A program made the translations under genes and the position numbers. Of a DNA stretch of 64,000 bases, positions 1-7,773 are shown piece by piece. This DNA comes from a virus: the IMG/VR virus record IMGVR_UViG_3300042503_002860, positions 47,653 to 111,652 of that record. One strand, 5' to 3'. How positions within the stretch are numbered: the stretch's first letter is position 1; each line of letters opens with the position of its first letter. The notes beneath the pieces are model-generated. The model saw only the letters and a list, made by a program, of their open reading frames with translations. It made no database searches and was not told the origin of the DNA.

Positions 1-750
1 CAGATCACAACCACGTCCAGGTACACCCCTGGTAGTAGTCAATGCTGCGGGTAAAGTAGTATTTACAATCTCGATCCGGTCTTTTGATAGTTGGTCAAGT
101 GAGGATACGCCACAATCCCTTCTAATTTTATAAATCGTCCAGAATATCTCTTTCAGATTATTGATGTGCTTGAAGGCGTTTTTCTGTACCTGTGGAGGCA
201 AAACTGCTAAATCCTGGTAGTAGCTTTTGCCGTCCCTAAACTCTAGGAGATGTTGCCAGATATCGGAAATGTGATCTCGGAAGTATTCTAGATTAGCTAC
301 TTTATGATCCGTCCTCCTTAACATTTCCGCAGTGATGTCTAGACGGTCGTGTAAGGAGTCCAAATCAGTCTGCCCTCCTAAATGTACCTGAAACCCGGTA
401 ACGTGCTGTATATAGGCACGTAGTCCAATATGCCCAATAGAGACTAGAGATTTTATTGCTTCGGAGTTCCTTTCTATTTCTGCATAGTAGGCAATTATCC
501 CAAAAGCATAATTGCTGTCAAAAAGATTCTGATGCCCAAAGACATCTAGCAGATATTGAGATTCTGTCTTTTTGTAAAAACATTGAAGCGGTTCATAGTT
601 AGATAATGTTTGTCTTACGTTATTGACTAATCTACCTACTGTAGTTTGATGCACTCCAGATAGTTTAGCGATCGCTTCCTGATTTAACCCAGTTTGACCA
701 CCATCCAAGGCAATGAAATACTGGTCATCCTTAAAAAATTGGTACGGCAT
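1..750 (-). CDS. HTH-containing protein, C-terminus outside window
   Basis: An uninterrupted minus-strand frame runs from ATG at 748-750 to the window edge (250 codons, no stop seen). I do not recognise the family. Residues about 22-42 (motif LNQEAIAKLSGVHQTTVGRL) look like a helix-turn-helix: 'QEAIAKLSG' then 'TTVGRLV'. The rest is mixed alpha/beta with charged helices and no membrane segment. The first 720 codon-bases translate without interruption and contain one HIP1 site (about 668-675), so the gene looks host-adapted. It follows the small HTH gene at 756-980 by only 5 bases, so the two are probably co-transcribed. A DNA-binding or antirepressor-like role is inference only. Confidence 0.75.
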   Translation of the reverse strand, partial: MPYQFFKDDQYFIALDGGQTGLNQEAIAKLSGVHQTTVGRLVNNVRQTLSNYEPLQCFYKKTESQYLLDVFGHQNLFDSNYAFGIIAYYAEIERNSEAIKSLVSIGHIGLRAYIQHVTGFQVHLGGQTDLDSLHDRLDITAEMLRRTDHKVANLEYFRDHISDIWQHLLEFRDGKSYYQDLAVLPPQVQKNAFKHINNLKEIFWTIYKIRRDCGVSSLDQLSKDRIEIVNTTLPAALTTTRGVPGRGCDL

Positions 751-755
751 ATGTT

Positions 756-980
756 CTATGGTTGTGTTTGCTGTTCTAACGCTTGTTTCATAACCTGAAA
801 TACTTTCTTGATTCTGGAATAGCTTGCTGTTTCATAGCCAGAATCAATCCAAATGCGGACTCGTTTATAGCTAAAGCCTGTCTCACTTGCTAATTGTCTT
901 TTAGACCATCCCAACTGCAAGCGCATCAATTCCAGTGTTTCATGCAACTTGTTAATGTCAACCTGTCTTAAGTCTAACAT
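756..980 (-). CDS. Small helix-turn-helix protein
   Basis: A 74-residue protein of unknown family. Residues about 20-45 (LGWSKRQLASETGFSYKRVR) have the spacing of a helix-turn-helix: 'SKRQLASETG' followed by the recognition-helix-like 'YKRVRIWI'. The tail is rich in K and Q. It lies 5 bases upstream of the partial HTH gene ending at the window edge, suggesting a two-gene unit. Upstream (981 onward) is a long AT-rich ORF-less region which must hold its promoter. It could be a repressor or accessory regulator of the phage, but nothing in the sequence identifies its target. Confidence 0.65.
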   Translation of the reverse strand: MLDLRQVDINKLHETLELMRLQLGWSKRQLASETGFSYKRVRIWIDSGYETASYSRIKKVFQVMKQALEQQTQP

Positions 981-1639
981 AAAAAAAGTCCTAAAAAGTC
1001 CACTATCTAAAATATATCAGAAAACGTGCTTTCTTTATAAAAATAAATAAAACAGCACCATTACACTATAATTTCCTATCTGTCAATCAGTAATTTTTTG
1101 AAAAACTCTATTTTTGCACGATACTTCAAATCTTTATACAGTAATAGTTTTAATGCCAGACGGTAGGAATAAACAAAGGTATCTGCACTATAGTATACAG
1201 ATATACAGCAATATAAAAAATACTTAAATAAATAGCTGAAACTATTGATATATAAAGCTTTTCACTTTTAATGTTTTTTAGTAAGTGATGTTATTAACTG
1301 TAGGGTGATCCAAAAGTTCTAAAAACGATAGCTTATATATTATGATTTTCTCAACTTTTGGATCACCTTAGCTTTTTTTGCTATTTTTCTCAGTAAATTA
1401 TAAGTAATCCGTATTAAAAATAACTTTAGTAAAAAACATATTAAAAACTATATTTTAACTCCTAGAATACTTATATAAAGCCCACTCTGTTATTACAAGT
1501 CGGCGCGGAAATTCCAATTAGCTAACTATAAACACTTAATTAGGTAATTTATAAAACAGTAAGCAGTTAGTATAGTAATTATGTACTAAAGTAAAAATTG
1601 ACAGCACAAATGTTTGAGCATTTTTAGTTAAAAAAACTT
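981..1639. other. AT-rich intergenic region without ORF
   Basis: No convincing ORF on either strand. It holds the long inverted repeat at 1304-1367 and, at 1244-1263, a TATATAAAGCTTTTCA-type motif that recurs beside the matching hairpin near 52.85 kb. Runs of A and T dominate; I see no tRNA. Confidence 0.6.
1304..1367. repeat. 15-bp inverted repeat, left copy of a two-copy hairpin
   Basis: GGTGATCCAAAAGTT at 1304-1318 is perfectly complementary to 1353-1367, with a 34-base AT-rich loop. The same GGTGATCCAA-ended hairpin recurs at 52862-52912, about 51.5 kb away. No T-tract follows either arm, so it is not a standard intrinsic terminator. Confidence 0.85.
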
Positions 1640-2565
1640 TTTAATGCCCGGTTTTCTATTTAATTTTTTAAGCCGTAATAAACCCTATGGATAACTGACA
1701 TCCTATCCACTAGATGTCAAGGGCTATAGCTGGCTGTTAACCTACAGCCAGAGTTACTTTAGTTTCTTCAAATTAATCAGGTTGCGAGCCGTCATTCTTT
1801 TTAGTCCCCTCAGATAAATCTGTTTTACCCACAGATGGGAGTCAAATTACCTTTTAACCAATAGGCTTGTCTGTTTTTGTTTAGGATTCGCGGTCTTCAA
1901 CATACTTCATCCAAGACGCTAAGTGTCGTTTAGCTGCGTCCTATTTACTTGATCAGCTAGGTTACTGATATGTGGGTGTTTTTACATCTTGCTCTGATGG
2001 TTTTTGCGCTTATACAGTCGCACTTTCGATACCCAATAGAATTTGCTAACATCTACACCGCCGCACCTGGAGTCATTTATTTCTAAAAGTAGTTCCCATT
2101 GTCGTTTCAATCCAACTCCCTATTAAGAGAGTATTTATACATTCCCCTTGTCTAGTTAATACCTAATGTTCATGGAAATCGCGCTCAAATATGGATCTAG
2201 TTTTTTGGTTCAATCCCTTCAGTAAAGTCTCACTACCTTACTAAATTTTTGATATCCCCTCAAGTCCGCCCAATTATATTGTCCCCATTTCAGGGTATCG
2301 TCATGGCCAACGCAATCTGCACTACTTTTTTATTGATTCACTTTTAATCCTTACAGGATTTAGGTCTCAACTAGAATCCGCCACGCGCACGCATACGGAC
2401 TAGAAGCAATTTCCAATTAAAAACTAAATGAGAGTCTTTAATTTTCAAGCCGGGTAATGACTTCACCGACTCATCTTGCGTTCCTTACTGGTCTAGGGCT
2501 TTTATAATAAACGCTGAGGTGTGTTACAACGCTCGATTGTTTCGCCTATCAGATTTATTCGATTA
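1640..2565 (-). ncRNA. Candidate long structured non-coding RNA
   Basis: About 0.9 kb without a plausible ORF on either strand, less AT-rich than its flanks. A strong promoter (2571-2599) points leftward into it. On the minus strand many local stems can be read: GCGTT/AACGC near 2510-2475, AATTAAA/TTTAATT near 2440, AATCCT/AGGATT near 2353, GACGC/GCGTC near 1940-1915, an 8-bp CTGGCTGT/ACAGCCAG near 1725-1750, and TGACATC/GATGTCA near 1696-1719. Large phage-borne RNAs such as GOLLD and ROOL are known precedents of this size and setting; membership in either family is not shown. The 3' end is a guess. Confidence 0.4.
2104..2140 (-). repeat. Solitary CRISPR-repeat-like 37-mer, copy 1
   Basis: Read on the minus strand it starts GTATAAATAC, has an imperfect ACTCTCT/AGGGAGT stem and ends GGATTGAAAC, the usual 3' end of cyanobacterial type I/III CRISPR repeats. 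It differs from the second copy at 2717-2753 at 2 of 37 positions. No further copies occur at repeat-spacer periodicity on either side. It lies inside the candidate ncRNA. Confidence 0.55.
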
Positions 2566-2570
2566 AATAT

Positions 2571-2599
2571 AATATAACACGGGATAAAATAAATGTCAA
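2571..2599 (-). promoter_or_regulatory. Strong sigma-70-type promoter for candidate ncRNA
   Basis: On the minus strand TTGACA (2594-2599) and TATATT (2571-2576) are separated by exactly 17 bases. The predicted start is near 2564. It lies directly downstream of the terminator at 2610-2642, so it opens a new transcription unit, and no ORF follows it. Confidence 0.7.
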
Positions 2600-2609
2600 C
2601 CCCATATAA

Positions 2610-2642
2610 AATAAAAAAACCTAGTAATTTTGTACTAGGTTT
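2610..2642 (-). terminator. Intrinsic terminator after the small gene/repeat unit
   Basis: On the minus strand AAACCTAGTA and TACTAGGTTT form a perfect 10-bp stem with a 6-base loop, followed by a T-rich tract. It ends the unit containing the 89-residue gene and the CRISPR-like repeat. Confidence 0.8.
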
Positions 2643-2716
2643 GAGTTCTTATTACTTAGAATTAATTAAAACTAGGGGCTTTTCTGTTGCGGTTTCTGAT
2701 ATCTTAGCTGGTTTAT

Positions 2717-2753
2717 GTTTCAATCCAACTCCCTATCAAGGGAGTATTTATAC
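2717..2753 (-). repeat. Solitary CRISPR-repeat-like 37-mer, copy 2
   Basis: Minus-strand reading starts GTATAAATAC, contains a perfect 7-bp stem (ACTCCCT/AGGGAGT, loop 4) and ends GGATTGAAAC. It sits about 50 bases downstream of the stop of a small gene and about 75 bases before a strong terminator, so it would be transcribed as a single repeat plus a spacer-like tail. The arrangement resembles solitary repeat units of RNA anti-CRISPRs; that function is inferred. Confidence 0.6.
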
Positions 2754-2802
2754 CATAAGCTTGTGTTTTATGGTTTCTAAATTCATTTTAACACAAATGT
2801 GC

Positions 2803-3072
2803 TTACTTGACTTCAAATACATAACCAGATTCAGTTACTTTGACTAATCTCAATACAGTATCAGTCCCGTCTTTTTTCAGGCTACCTTTCCACGCTAGGC
2901 AACCAAAAGATGTTTTATCTCGAATGTCTTCCGCTTCCTCTAAAAGCTGTTTGCATCTAGTATTATACTTTTTCCAAACATCCTCTATTTTGCAGGATGT
3001 AAACTTAGCTACAATTTTGTTATTAGCAGCTAAGATATGGTATTCTGTTTTTTCTGTATTTCTTAAAGTCAT
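2803..3072 (-). CDS. Small protein of unknown function
   Basis: 89 residues, unrecognised. The start has a good ribosome binding site (AAGGAG about 8 bases upstream on the minus strand). The protein is charged, has two cysteines (near residues 27 and 58) and a beta-rich C-terminal half, and no membrane segment. It is followed within 50 bases by a solitary CRISPR-repeat-like element and then by an intrinsic terminator, so it is the only protein gene of its unit. Small proteins next to repeat mimics are candidates for anti-defence functions, but nothing in the sequence proves this here. Confidence 0.65.
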   Translation of the reverse strand: MTLRNTEKTEYHILAANNKIVAKFTSCKIEDVWKKYNTRCKQLLEEAEDIRDKTSFGCLAWKGSLKKDGTDTVLRLVKVTESGYVFEVK

Positions 3073-3419
3073 CTTATTCTCCTTATTTTTTTTTAACTTG
3101 ACACAACTCGGGATAATGCCTAATTTTAAGAGTCACCTATTTAAGGCGATGTTTGGTTTACCTTTGTTTTTTAACCACACTAATAATATAACAGCATTTA
3201 AAATTAATGTCAAGCATTTTATAAAACTATTTTAGAAGTATAAAATATTATACATAAGTTATAAATATTTAAATGTTATACATAATACACTCGGATCAAG
3301 ACTTATACAAAATCGGGATATCTCACAATCCAGAAAACAAAACCATTCTAGGTAAATCAGAATAGTTTAGGCTGTGTCCTGAAACCTTAGAATGGCTAGA
3401 TGAATTTTTGAACAAACAC
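3073..3419. other. Intergenic region with inverted repeat after the tail operon
   Basis: No gene. At 3343-3395 an 11-bp inverted repeat (CCATTCTAGGT and ACCTTAGAATGG with one bulge) lies downstream of the minus-strand tail operon and may act as its terminator or RNA-stabilising hairpin. TTGACA at 3099-3104 and TAATTT at 3122 make a plus-strand promoter-like pair with no gene behind it. Confidence 0.5.
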
Positions 3420-4052
3420 TTAACTTCTAATTCTGTTTACTGAAGGAAACCCACCAAATCTTAAAGTATGCCCGTGATATTGTTTACACGCGTCTAAATC
3501 TTTTCTACAGGCTCTATTAGCTGGTGTAGTAGGATTGCCAAAGATGTCAAAATTAAGATTAATAGGTGCTTGACAATCTTGATCGCCTAATTGCCACTGG
3601 CATCTTTTAGAATATACCCTAGCTGGTAGTTTCTTTCTTTCTAATGAGTAGGGAGTTAGGGAAAATGTAAATTGATTTTGATATTCTCCAGTGTACTGAT
3701 TAATCTTTAAATTTAATTCATAGAATTGTGTAGAGTCAGCCGTAGGTTTATCGTCTAAAAACATAGGCTGCGTACGTTTTACGTTTACGTCCGCACCGAT
3801 AACAAAATAATTATCAATTACATCTCCAACTAAACCAGATATATCAGAAACTATTAAGGATGCACGTGCTTCTACACTTTCACCTGATTTGCTAAAACTA
3901 CTAATTTTACAAGGAAAACCTTGATAAATAGTGTTACTAAAACTTACAGTTCCATAGTTACAGATTTTAATATCAAAATCTTGGTTTCTGATATTAATTA
4001 AATCTATAAATATTTCGGTGTCTAGCTGTTGGGCATTGGATATTAAACTCAT
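3420..4052 (-). CDS. Minor tail protein L-like (tail tip)
   Basis: 210 residues from the ATG at 4050-4052; the longer frame upstream is not coding-like, and the chosen start gives MSLISNAQ. It resembles the lambda gpL family that joins the tail tube to the tip complex. The C-terminal part carries four spaced cysteines (RCQWQLGDQDCQ, then ACRKDLDAC), matching the gpL C-terminal domain that binds an iron-sulphur cluster in lambda. It is the last gene of the leftward tail-tip operon. Cargo-like fibre fragments have been inserted between it and the other tip genes, which is unusual since L normally lies next to M and K. Confidence 0.75.
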   Translation of the reverse strand: MSLISNAQQLDTEIFIDLINIRNQDFDIKICNYGTVSFSNTIYQGFPCKISSFSKSGESVEARASLIVSDISGLVGDVIDNYFVIGADVNVKRTQPMFLDDKPTADSTQFYELNLKINQYTGEYQNQFTFSLTPYSLERKKLPARVYSKRCQWQLGDQDCQAPINLNFDIFGNPTTPANRACRKDLDACKQYHGHTLRFGGFPSVNRIRS

Positions 4053-4080
4053 AATTTTCCCACAAAGATAATTAAAAAAT

Positions 4081-4535
4081 CTAAGGTATGTGTGCTGAAT
4101 ATAAAGAAACATGATCCACGATATATCCATTAGCAGCACTAGCAATTCCAAAAGAATGAGTGTGAGTATCTTGCGCTCCTAGTCCGTAGATACTCGCATT
4201 AACTGCTGTGCCATTAGCAATGGTAGTCCTAATCGGTGTAAGAAACATAGGCACTCTAAAAGGAAAATAGAGGAATAGATTTCCTACTTCCGGAGACTGT
4301 AATCCATTAGTTATCAACTGAGCGTATCTCTGACACTTAGCTAATTCAACAGCGTAATCATCAGAAGTAAAAGCAGTAGCACTACTGCCTTCTTCTAGTT
4401 TTGGGCGTGAGATTACCCATGTTCCTGAAGTTTGCGCTCCTACCCTTAGTCTTACTTCCAATCCATTTGATACCTCAGCAGGTAATGTTACTGTAGCTGT
4501 ATATCTTGTAAGTGTGGAGTTAACAGTCCATGTAA
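4081..4535 (-). pseudogene. 3' fragment of a tail-fibre gene
   Basis: The frame matches the C-terminal part of the two intact fibre genes (shared motif [16 protein letters not shown], then PKLEEGS) but has its own distal end finishing SAHIP. Homology stops abruptly near 4535, where the sequence switches to the intergenic segment (CTACCTCAACTAAA) that in the intact cassette lies at 6310-6340. No ATG precedes the frame; only an internal TTG would start it. It looks like a silent donor cassette left by recombination between tandem fibre genes, able to supply an alternative receptor-binding end. A short expressed protein of 126 residues cannot be excluded. Confidence 0.7.
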
Positions 4536-4557
4536 CATGGTTTACAAGCTACCTCAA

Positions 4558-4986
4558 CTAAATTTTAACTAAATTACTAAAATGCAATTCTTGAACTGCA
4601 TTATTCCAAAGCGTTTTTTCTTGTTCACTTAACACATACCCATCATTAATTAACTCATCAAGACTATCTTTTAATGCTTGTTCTGTTCTAATATTTGACA
4701 GGACAGTAATTAAATTAACGTAATCAACAGATAAAATATTGTCTGTTTTAGCCTCTTGTTTCAAACGTAAATAAAGCGGCTTTAATTCACCTGCTAAAAC
4801 ACTACTATAAAGACCATCCCAATCCGGTAGCATAGGTAGAATAATAACATCAGCAGGCTCAGGGGTGTTGCCTTTAGCTAACCACGCTTCATATAATTGC
4901 CAGTCACCGTTCTGACCTTGGGGAATTGTTGCACCATCAAATAAACGAATTATTTGATTTGGGTTGGAAGTTAGTTTGTAAGTCAT
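4558..4986 (-). CDS. Tail-fibre-associated protein, copy A
   Basis: 142 residues, close paralogue of the protein at 6330-6755. The N-terminal motif ([20 protein letters not shown], then [12 protein letters not shown]) is the pattern seen in many phage fibre assembly or fibre-proximal proteins, where a 'DGAxIP' segment precedes an aromatic 'YxAWLAxGNTP' motif. The C-terminal half is helical ([18 protein letters not shown]). It lies 4 bases after the fibre gene ending at 4991 and before the fibre fragment, so each fibre gene is paired with one of these. Chaperone for fibre folding is likely but unproven. Confidence 0.65.
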   Translation of the reverse strand: MTYKLTSNPNQIIRLFDGATIPQGQNGDWQLYEAWLAKGNTPEPADVIILPMLPDWDGLYSSVLAGELKPLYLRLKQEAKTDNILSVDYVNLITVLSNIRTEQALKDSLDELINDGYVLSEQEKTLWNNAVQELHFSNLVKI

Positions 4987-4990
4987 AAGT

Positions 4991-6310
4991 CTAGGGGATA
5001 TGCGCTAAAAATGTAGTAAGGTTTAGGGATGCAGCAGCACCGCCAGACGCAGCACTTCCTATTTGAGTACGCAAAGAGTTTTTTGTAGTAGTAATACCAA
5101 CAATTACGTAGGAATTAAAGAAATTGCTCCAAGTACTAGAAGTGATAGGGGCAGAAAACATTTCAACAGGAAAAGTAATAATAGGTGAATGTCCTCTAGC
5201 ACCAAGTTCGCCATACCAAACAAAATCCTGAGTAATATTTAAAGCGTAGAAATGCCTTAAGCATCGCAGCAATTCCGTAGAATAGTTACCGCAATTAAAG
5301 TCAGTAGCACTACTGCCTTCTTCTAGTTTAGGTCTAGCAATTACCCATGTACCGGAAGTTTGCGCTCCTACCCTTAGTCTTACTTCCAATCCATTTGATA
5401 CCTCAGCAGGTAATGTTACTGTAGCTGTATATCTTGTAAGTGTGGAGTTAACAGTCCACGTACCTGAAGCTATAAGTGTCTGCGTAGGTGTGGCAATCGT
5501 TCCATGAGTATCTGATGTGGTGGTTGGTCTAAATAGTTCCCACGTCACAGTAGATAATTGTGAGTTACTCAGTTCTACACTTAGTGTTACAGTTTTCCCA
5601 CTAAGTTTGGCTGTGTCTCTACTTTCTAATCTTTGTAATAAATAAACCGCAGTAGTTAAAGTTGCTCCTCTAATTGTGAGAGATTGATTAGACCTATCAA
5701 ATACATAGCTAGGATTACCACCAGATGCAGCTAAACACCATTCTGACTCGCCAGGGTAGCCTAAAGAAGCTGTGGGAAGATTAAGAGAATTAGGTATAGT
5801 CCCAGATGCCGCACCTTGGATCACAGCCAAAGCAGGATTTTTTAAATAATTAAGACTATTTAATTTAAAAGAAAGATTTAACTTAGCAAAATTTACCGCA
5901 CCATCTGCTATTTTATCAGTCGTAATTGATCCATCAGCTATAGTATCCGTAATAATTTCTGTTTTCTGTTCTATAAACGTTGCTGTTATTTGCCATAAAT
6001 AAGTACCTTGTTGAATTACACTCCACTTATCACAAACATACTCCTTATAATTATAAGGAGTATATTGTGTGTCTAATGGTCGCCATCTAAATTTTGTAAT
6101 TCCACCATAGCTAGTGAACAGGTCAATTATTTCATCTTTATCCGCCGTGCTTAAATTAGGGATTATTAACTCTGTAGTAGTTCTAGCAGAGTTAGGCGAT
6201 ATAACCATTAAACCATAGCCATCACCTAATTTAGTATTTTGAATTTGAGCTTTTACCTCTTGACTAAATTCCCATTTAGTTGGTGGTAATATTAATATGG
6301 GTGATGGCAT
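4991..6310 (-). CDS. Minor tail protein M-like domain fused to a tail fibre
   Basis: 439 residues. Residues 1 to about 120 look like the lambda gpM minor tail family ([18 protein letters not shown], then [10 protein letters not shown]). A linker with the repeated '[19 protein letters not shown]' motif, common in phage fibres, joins this to a beta-rich fibre (residues about 150-439) ending in a distal tip ([12 protein letters not shown]). The fibre part is about as similar as a paralogue to 6781-7773 and to the fragment at 4081-4535; the distal ends differ most, as expected for receptor-binding tips. The fusion would attach the fibre directly to the tail tip complex. Confidence 0.75.
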   Translation of the reverse strand: MPSPILILPPTKWEFSQEVKAQIQNTKLGDGYGLMVISPNSARTTTELIIPNLSTADKDEIIDLFTSYGGITKFRWRPLDTQYTPYNYKEYVCDKWSVIQQGTYLWQITATFIEQKTEIITDTIADGSITTDKIADGAVNFAKLNLSFKLNSLNYLKNPALAVIQGAASGTIPNSLNLPTASLGYPGESEWCLAASGGNPSYVFDRSNQSLTIRGATLTTAVYLLQRLESRDTAKLSGKTVTLSVELSNSQLSTVTWELFRPTTTSDTHGTIATPTQTLIASGTWTVNSTLTRYTATVTLPAEVSNGLEVRLRVGAQTSGTWVIARPKLEEGSSATDFNCGNYSTELLRCLRHFYALNITQDFVWYGELGARGHSPIITFPVEMFSAPITSSTWSNFFNSYVIVGITTTKNSLRTQIGSAASGGAAASLNLTTFLAHIP

Positions 6311-6329
6311 GGTTTAGAAACTACCTCAA

Positions 6330-6755
6330 CTAAACTTTAACTAAATTACTAAAATGCAACTCTGTAACAGCATTATTCCAAAGCGTTTTTTCTTGTTCAC
6401 TTAAATCATACCCATCATTAATTAATTCATCAAGACTATCTTTTAATGCTTGTTCTGTTCTAATATTTGACAGGACAGTAATTAAATTAATGTAGTCAAC
6501 AGACAAGATAATATCTGCTTTTGCTGCTTGTTTCAAACGCAAATAAAGCGGCTTTAAATCACCAGCTAAAACACGATTATAAAGACCATCCCAATCAGGA
6601 AAAATAGACGCGACAATAACATCAGCAGGTTGTGGAGTGTTACCCTTAGCTACCCACGCTTCGTATAATTGCCAGTCGCCGTTGTTGCCTTCAGGGATTG
6701 CGGCACCGTCAAATAATCGGATTATTTGACTAGGAAATTGACTTAATTTGTACAT
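6330..6755 (-). CDS. Tail-fibre-associated protein, copy B
   Basis: 141 residues, paralogue of 4558-4986 over the whole length (same [18 protein letters not shown] and [18 protein letters not shown] blocks). It follows the fibre gene at 6781-7773 by 25 bases, and is followed by the gpM-fibre fusion. The fibre/partner pair is thus duplicated in tandem. Role as fibre chaperone or fibre-bound protein is inferred from pairing and the N-terminal motif. Confidence 0.65.
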   Translation of the reverse strand: MYKLSQFPSQIIRLFDGAAIPEGNNGDWQLYEAWVAKGNTPQPADVIVASIFPDWDGLYNRVLAGDLKPLYLRLKQAAKADIILSVDYINLITVLSNIRTEQALKDSLDELINDGYDLSEQEKTLWNNAVTELHFSNLVKV

Positions 6756-6780
6756 ATTTTTGTATTAAAGAAATTGTGAT

Positions 6781-7773
6781 TTAAGGAATATGTGCTGCAA
6801 AAGACCCTAATGACAAATTTGCTCCAGCACCACCAGAGTTTACGTTTCCTATTTGAGTAAAATATCCTTGTTTAGTCGTGTAATCAACCATCACGTAGGC
6901 ATTCTCCCCACCAATCCAATAAGTATTCAATCTTATCGGTGCTTGAAACATTTCTACTGGAAAATTAATAATAGGGCTGTGACCTCTTGCTCCTAGTTCT
7001 CCATACCAGACAAAAGATTGAACAAGATTGTTCAGCGTATAAAAATATCTTTGGCATTTTTGCAATTCAACGGCGTAATCATCACAAACAAAAGCAGTAG
7101 CAGTAGATCCCTCCTCTAGTTTAGGTCTGGCAATTACCCATGTACCGGAAGTTTGCGCTCCTACCCTTAGTCTTACTTCCAATCCGTTAGATACCTCAGC
7201 AGGTAAGGTTACAGTAGCACTATATCTTGTAAGTGTTGAGTTTACTGTCCATGTTCCACTTGCCACAACTGTCTGAGTAGGGGATGCTATTGTACCATGC
7301 GCATCTACTGTAGTGGATGGTCTAAAAAATTCCCACGTCACAGTTGATAATTGTGAATTTGATAGTTCTACACTCAAAGTCACTTGCTTTGAGCGCAATC
7401 TAATTGCATCAATGGATTCTATTCTTTGTAATACATGAATAGCCGTAGTTGATGCTGCACCTCCTAGAGTTAAAGTTTGATTAGCCGTGCTAAAAGCGTA
7501 GGTAGGTGTACCACCAGATGCAGCAATACACCACTCTGTTTCACTAGGGTATCCTAAAGATGCCGTAGGTAAAGTAAGAGAGTTAGTGAGTGTACCTGAT
7601 GATCCAGCACCTTGGATCACAGCAAAAGCAGGATTTTTAAAATAATTTGGATTATTTAATTGAATAGCGACACTCAGTTTAGCTGGTGTCACTGCACCGT
7701 CTGCTATCTTAGCCGTCGTAATTGATCCATCTGGAACTGTACCACTACCAGAATTATTAATGATGATTCCCAT
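6781..7773 (-). CDS. Tail fibre protein
   Basis: 330 residues with an N-terminal 'DGSITTAKIADGAVTPAKL' linker motif typical of phage fibres, then a beta-rich body sharing long blocks with 4991-6310 ([44 protein letters not shown]). The tip (from about residue 245) shares [18 protein letters not shown] with the neighbour but then diverges and ends LGSFAAHIP. Its start overlaps the stop of 7773-8642 by one base. Likely receptor-binding side or central fibre; the shared body and variable tip are the mark of a cassette that recombines. Confidence 0.75.
   Translation of the reverse strand: MGIIINNSGSGTVPDGSITTAKIADGAVTPAKLSVAIQLNNPNYFKNPAFAVIQGAGSSGTLTNSLTLPTASLGYPSETEWCIAASGGTPTYAFSTANQTLTLGGAASTTAIHVLQRIESIDAIRLRSKQVTLSVELSNSQLSTVTWEFFRPSTTVDAHGTIASPTQTVVASGTWTVNSTLTRYSATVTLPAEVSNGLEVRLRVGAQTSGTWVIARPKLEEGSTATAFVCDDYAVELQKCQRYFYTLNNLVQSFVWYGELGARGHSPIINFPVEMFQAPIRLNTYWIGGENAYVMVDYTTKQGYFTQIGNVNSGGAGANLSLGSFAAHIP

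Noticed and set aside
1304-1367. Intrinsic terminator
   Set aside because: The 15-bp arms enclose 34 bases and no T-tract follows either arm; the matching distant copy suggests another role.
1640-2565. tRNA array in the ORF-less region
   Set aside because: I looked for GGTTCRANTCC T-arms and complete cloverleaves on both strands. Single anticodon-arm-like hairpins exist (for example near 2353) but no full tRNA could be built.
2104-2753. Degenerate CRISPR array or V-K CAST array
   Set aside because: Only two repeats occur, 577 bases apart, with no copies at 70-75 base spacing; the repeat also differs from V-K repeats and lies 60 kb from cas12k.
2593-2847. Plus-strand ORF of 84 residues
   Set aside because: It spans the ncRNA promoter, the terminator and a CRISPR-like repeat, all on the other strand, and its sequence is not protein-like.
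3099-3127. Plus-strand promoter TTGACA-17-TAATTT
   Set aside because: No gene or structured RNA follows on the plus strand; likely a chance match in AT-rich DNA, so it is mentioned only in the intergenic note.
2840-3235. Plus-strand ORF of 131 residues overlapping the 89-residue gene
   Set aside because: The minus-strand gene has a good ribosome binding site and normal composition; the plus frame is Phe/Leu-rich antisense shadow.
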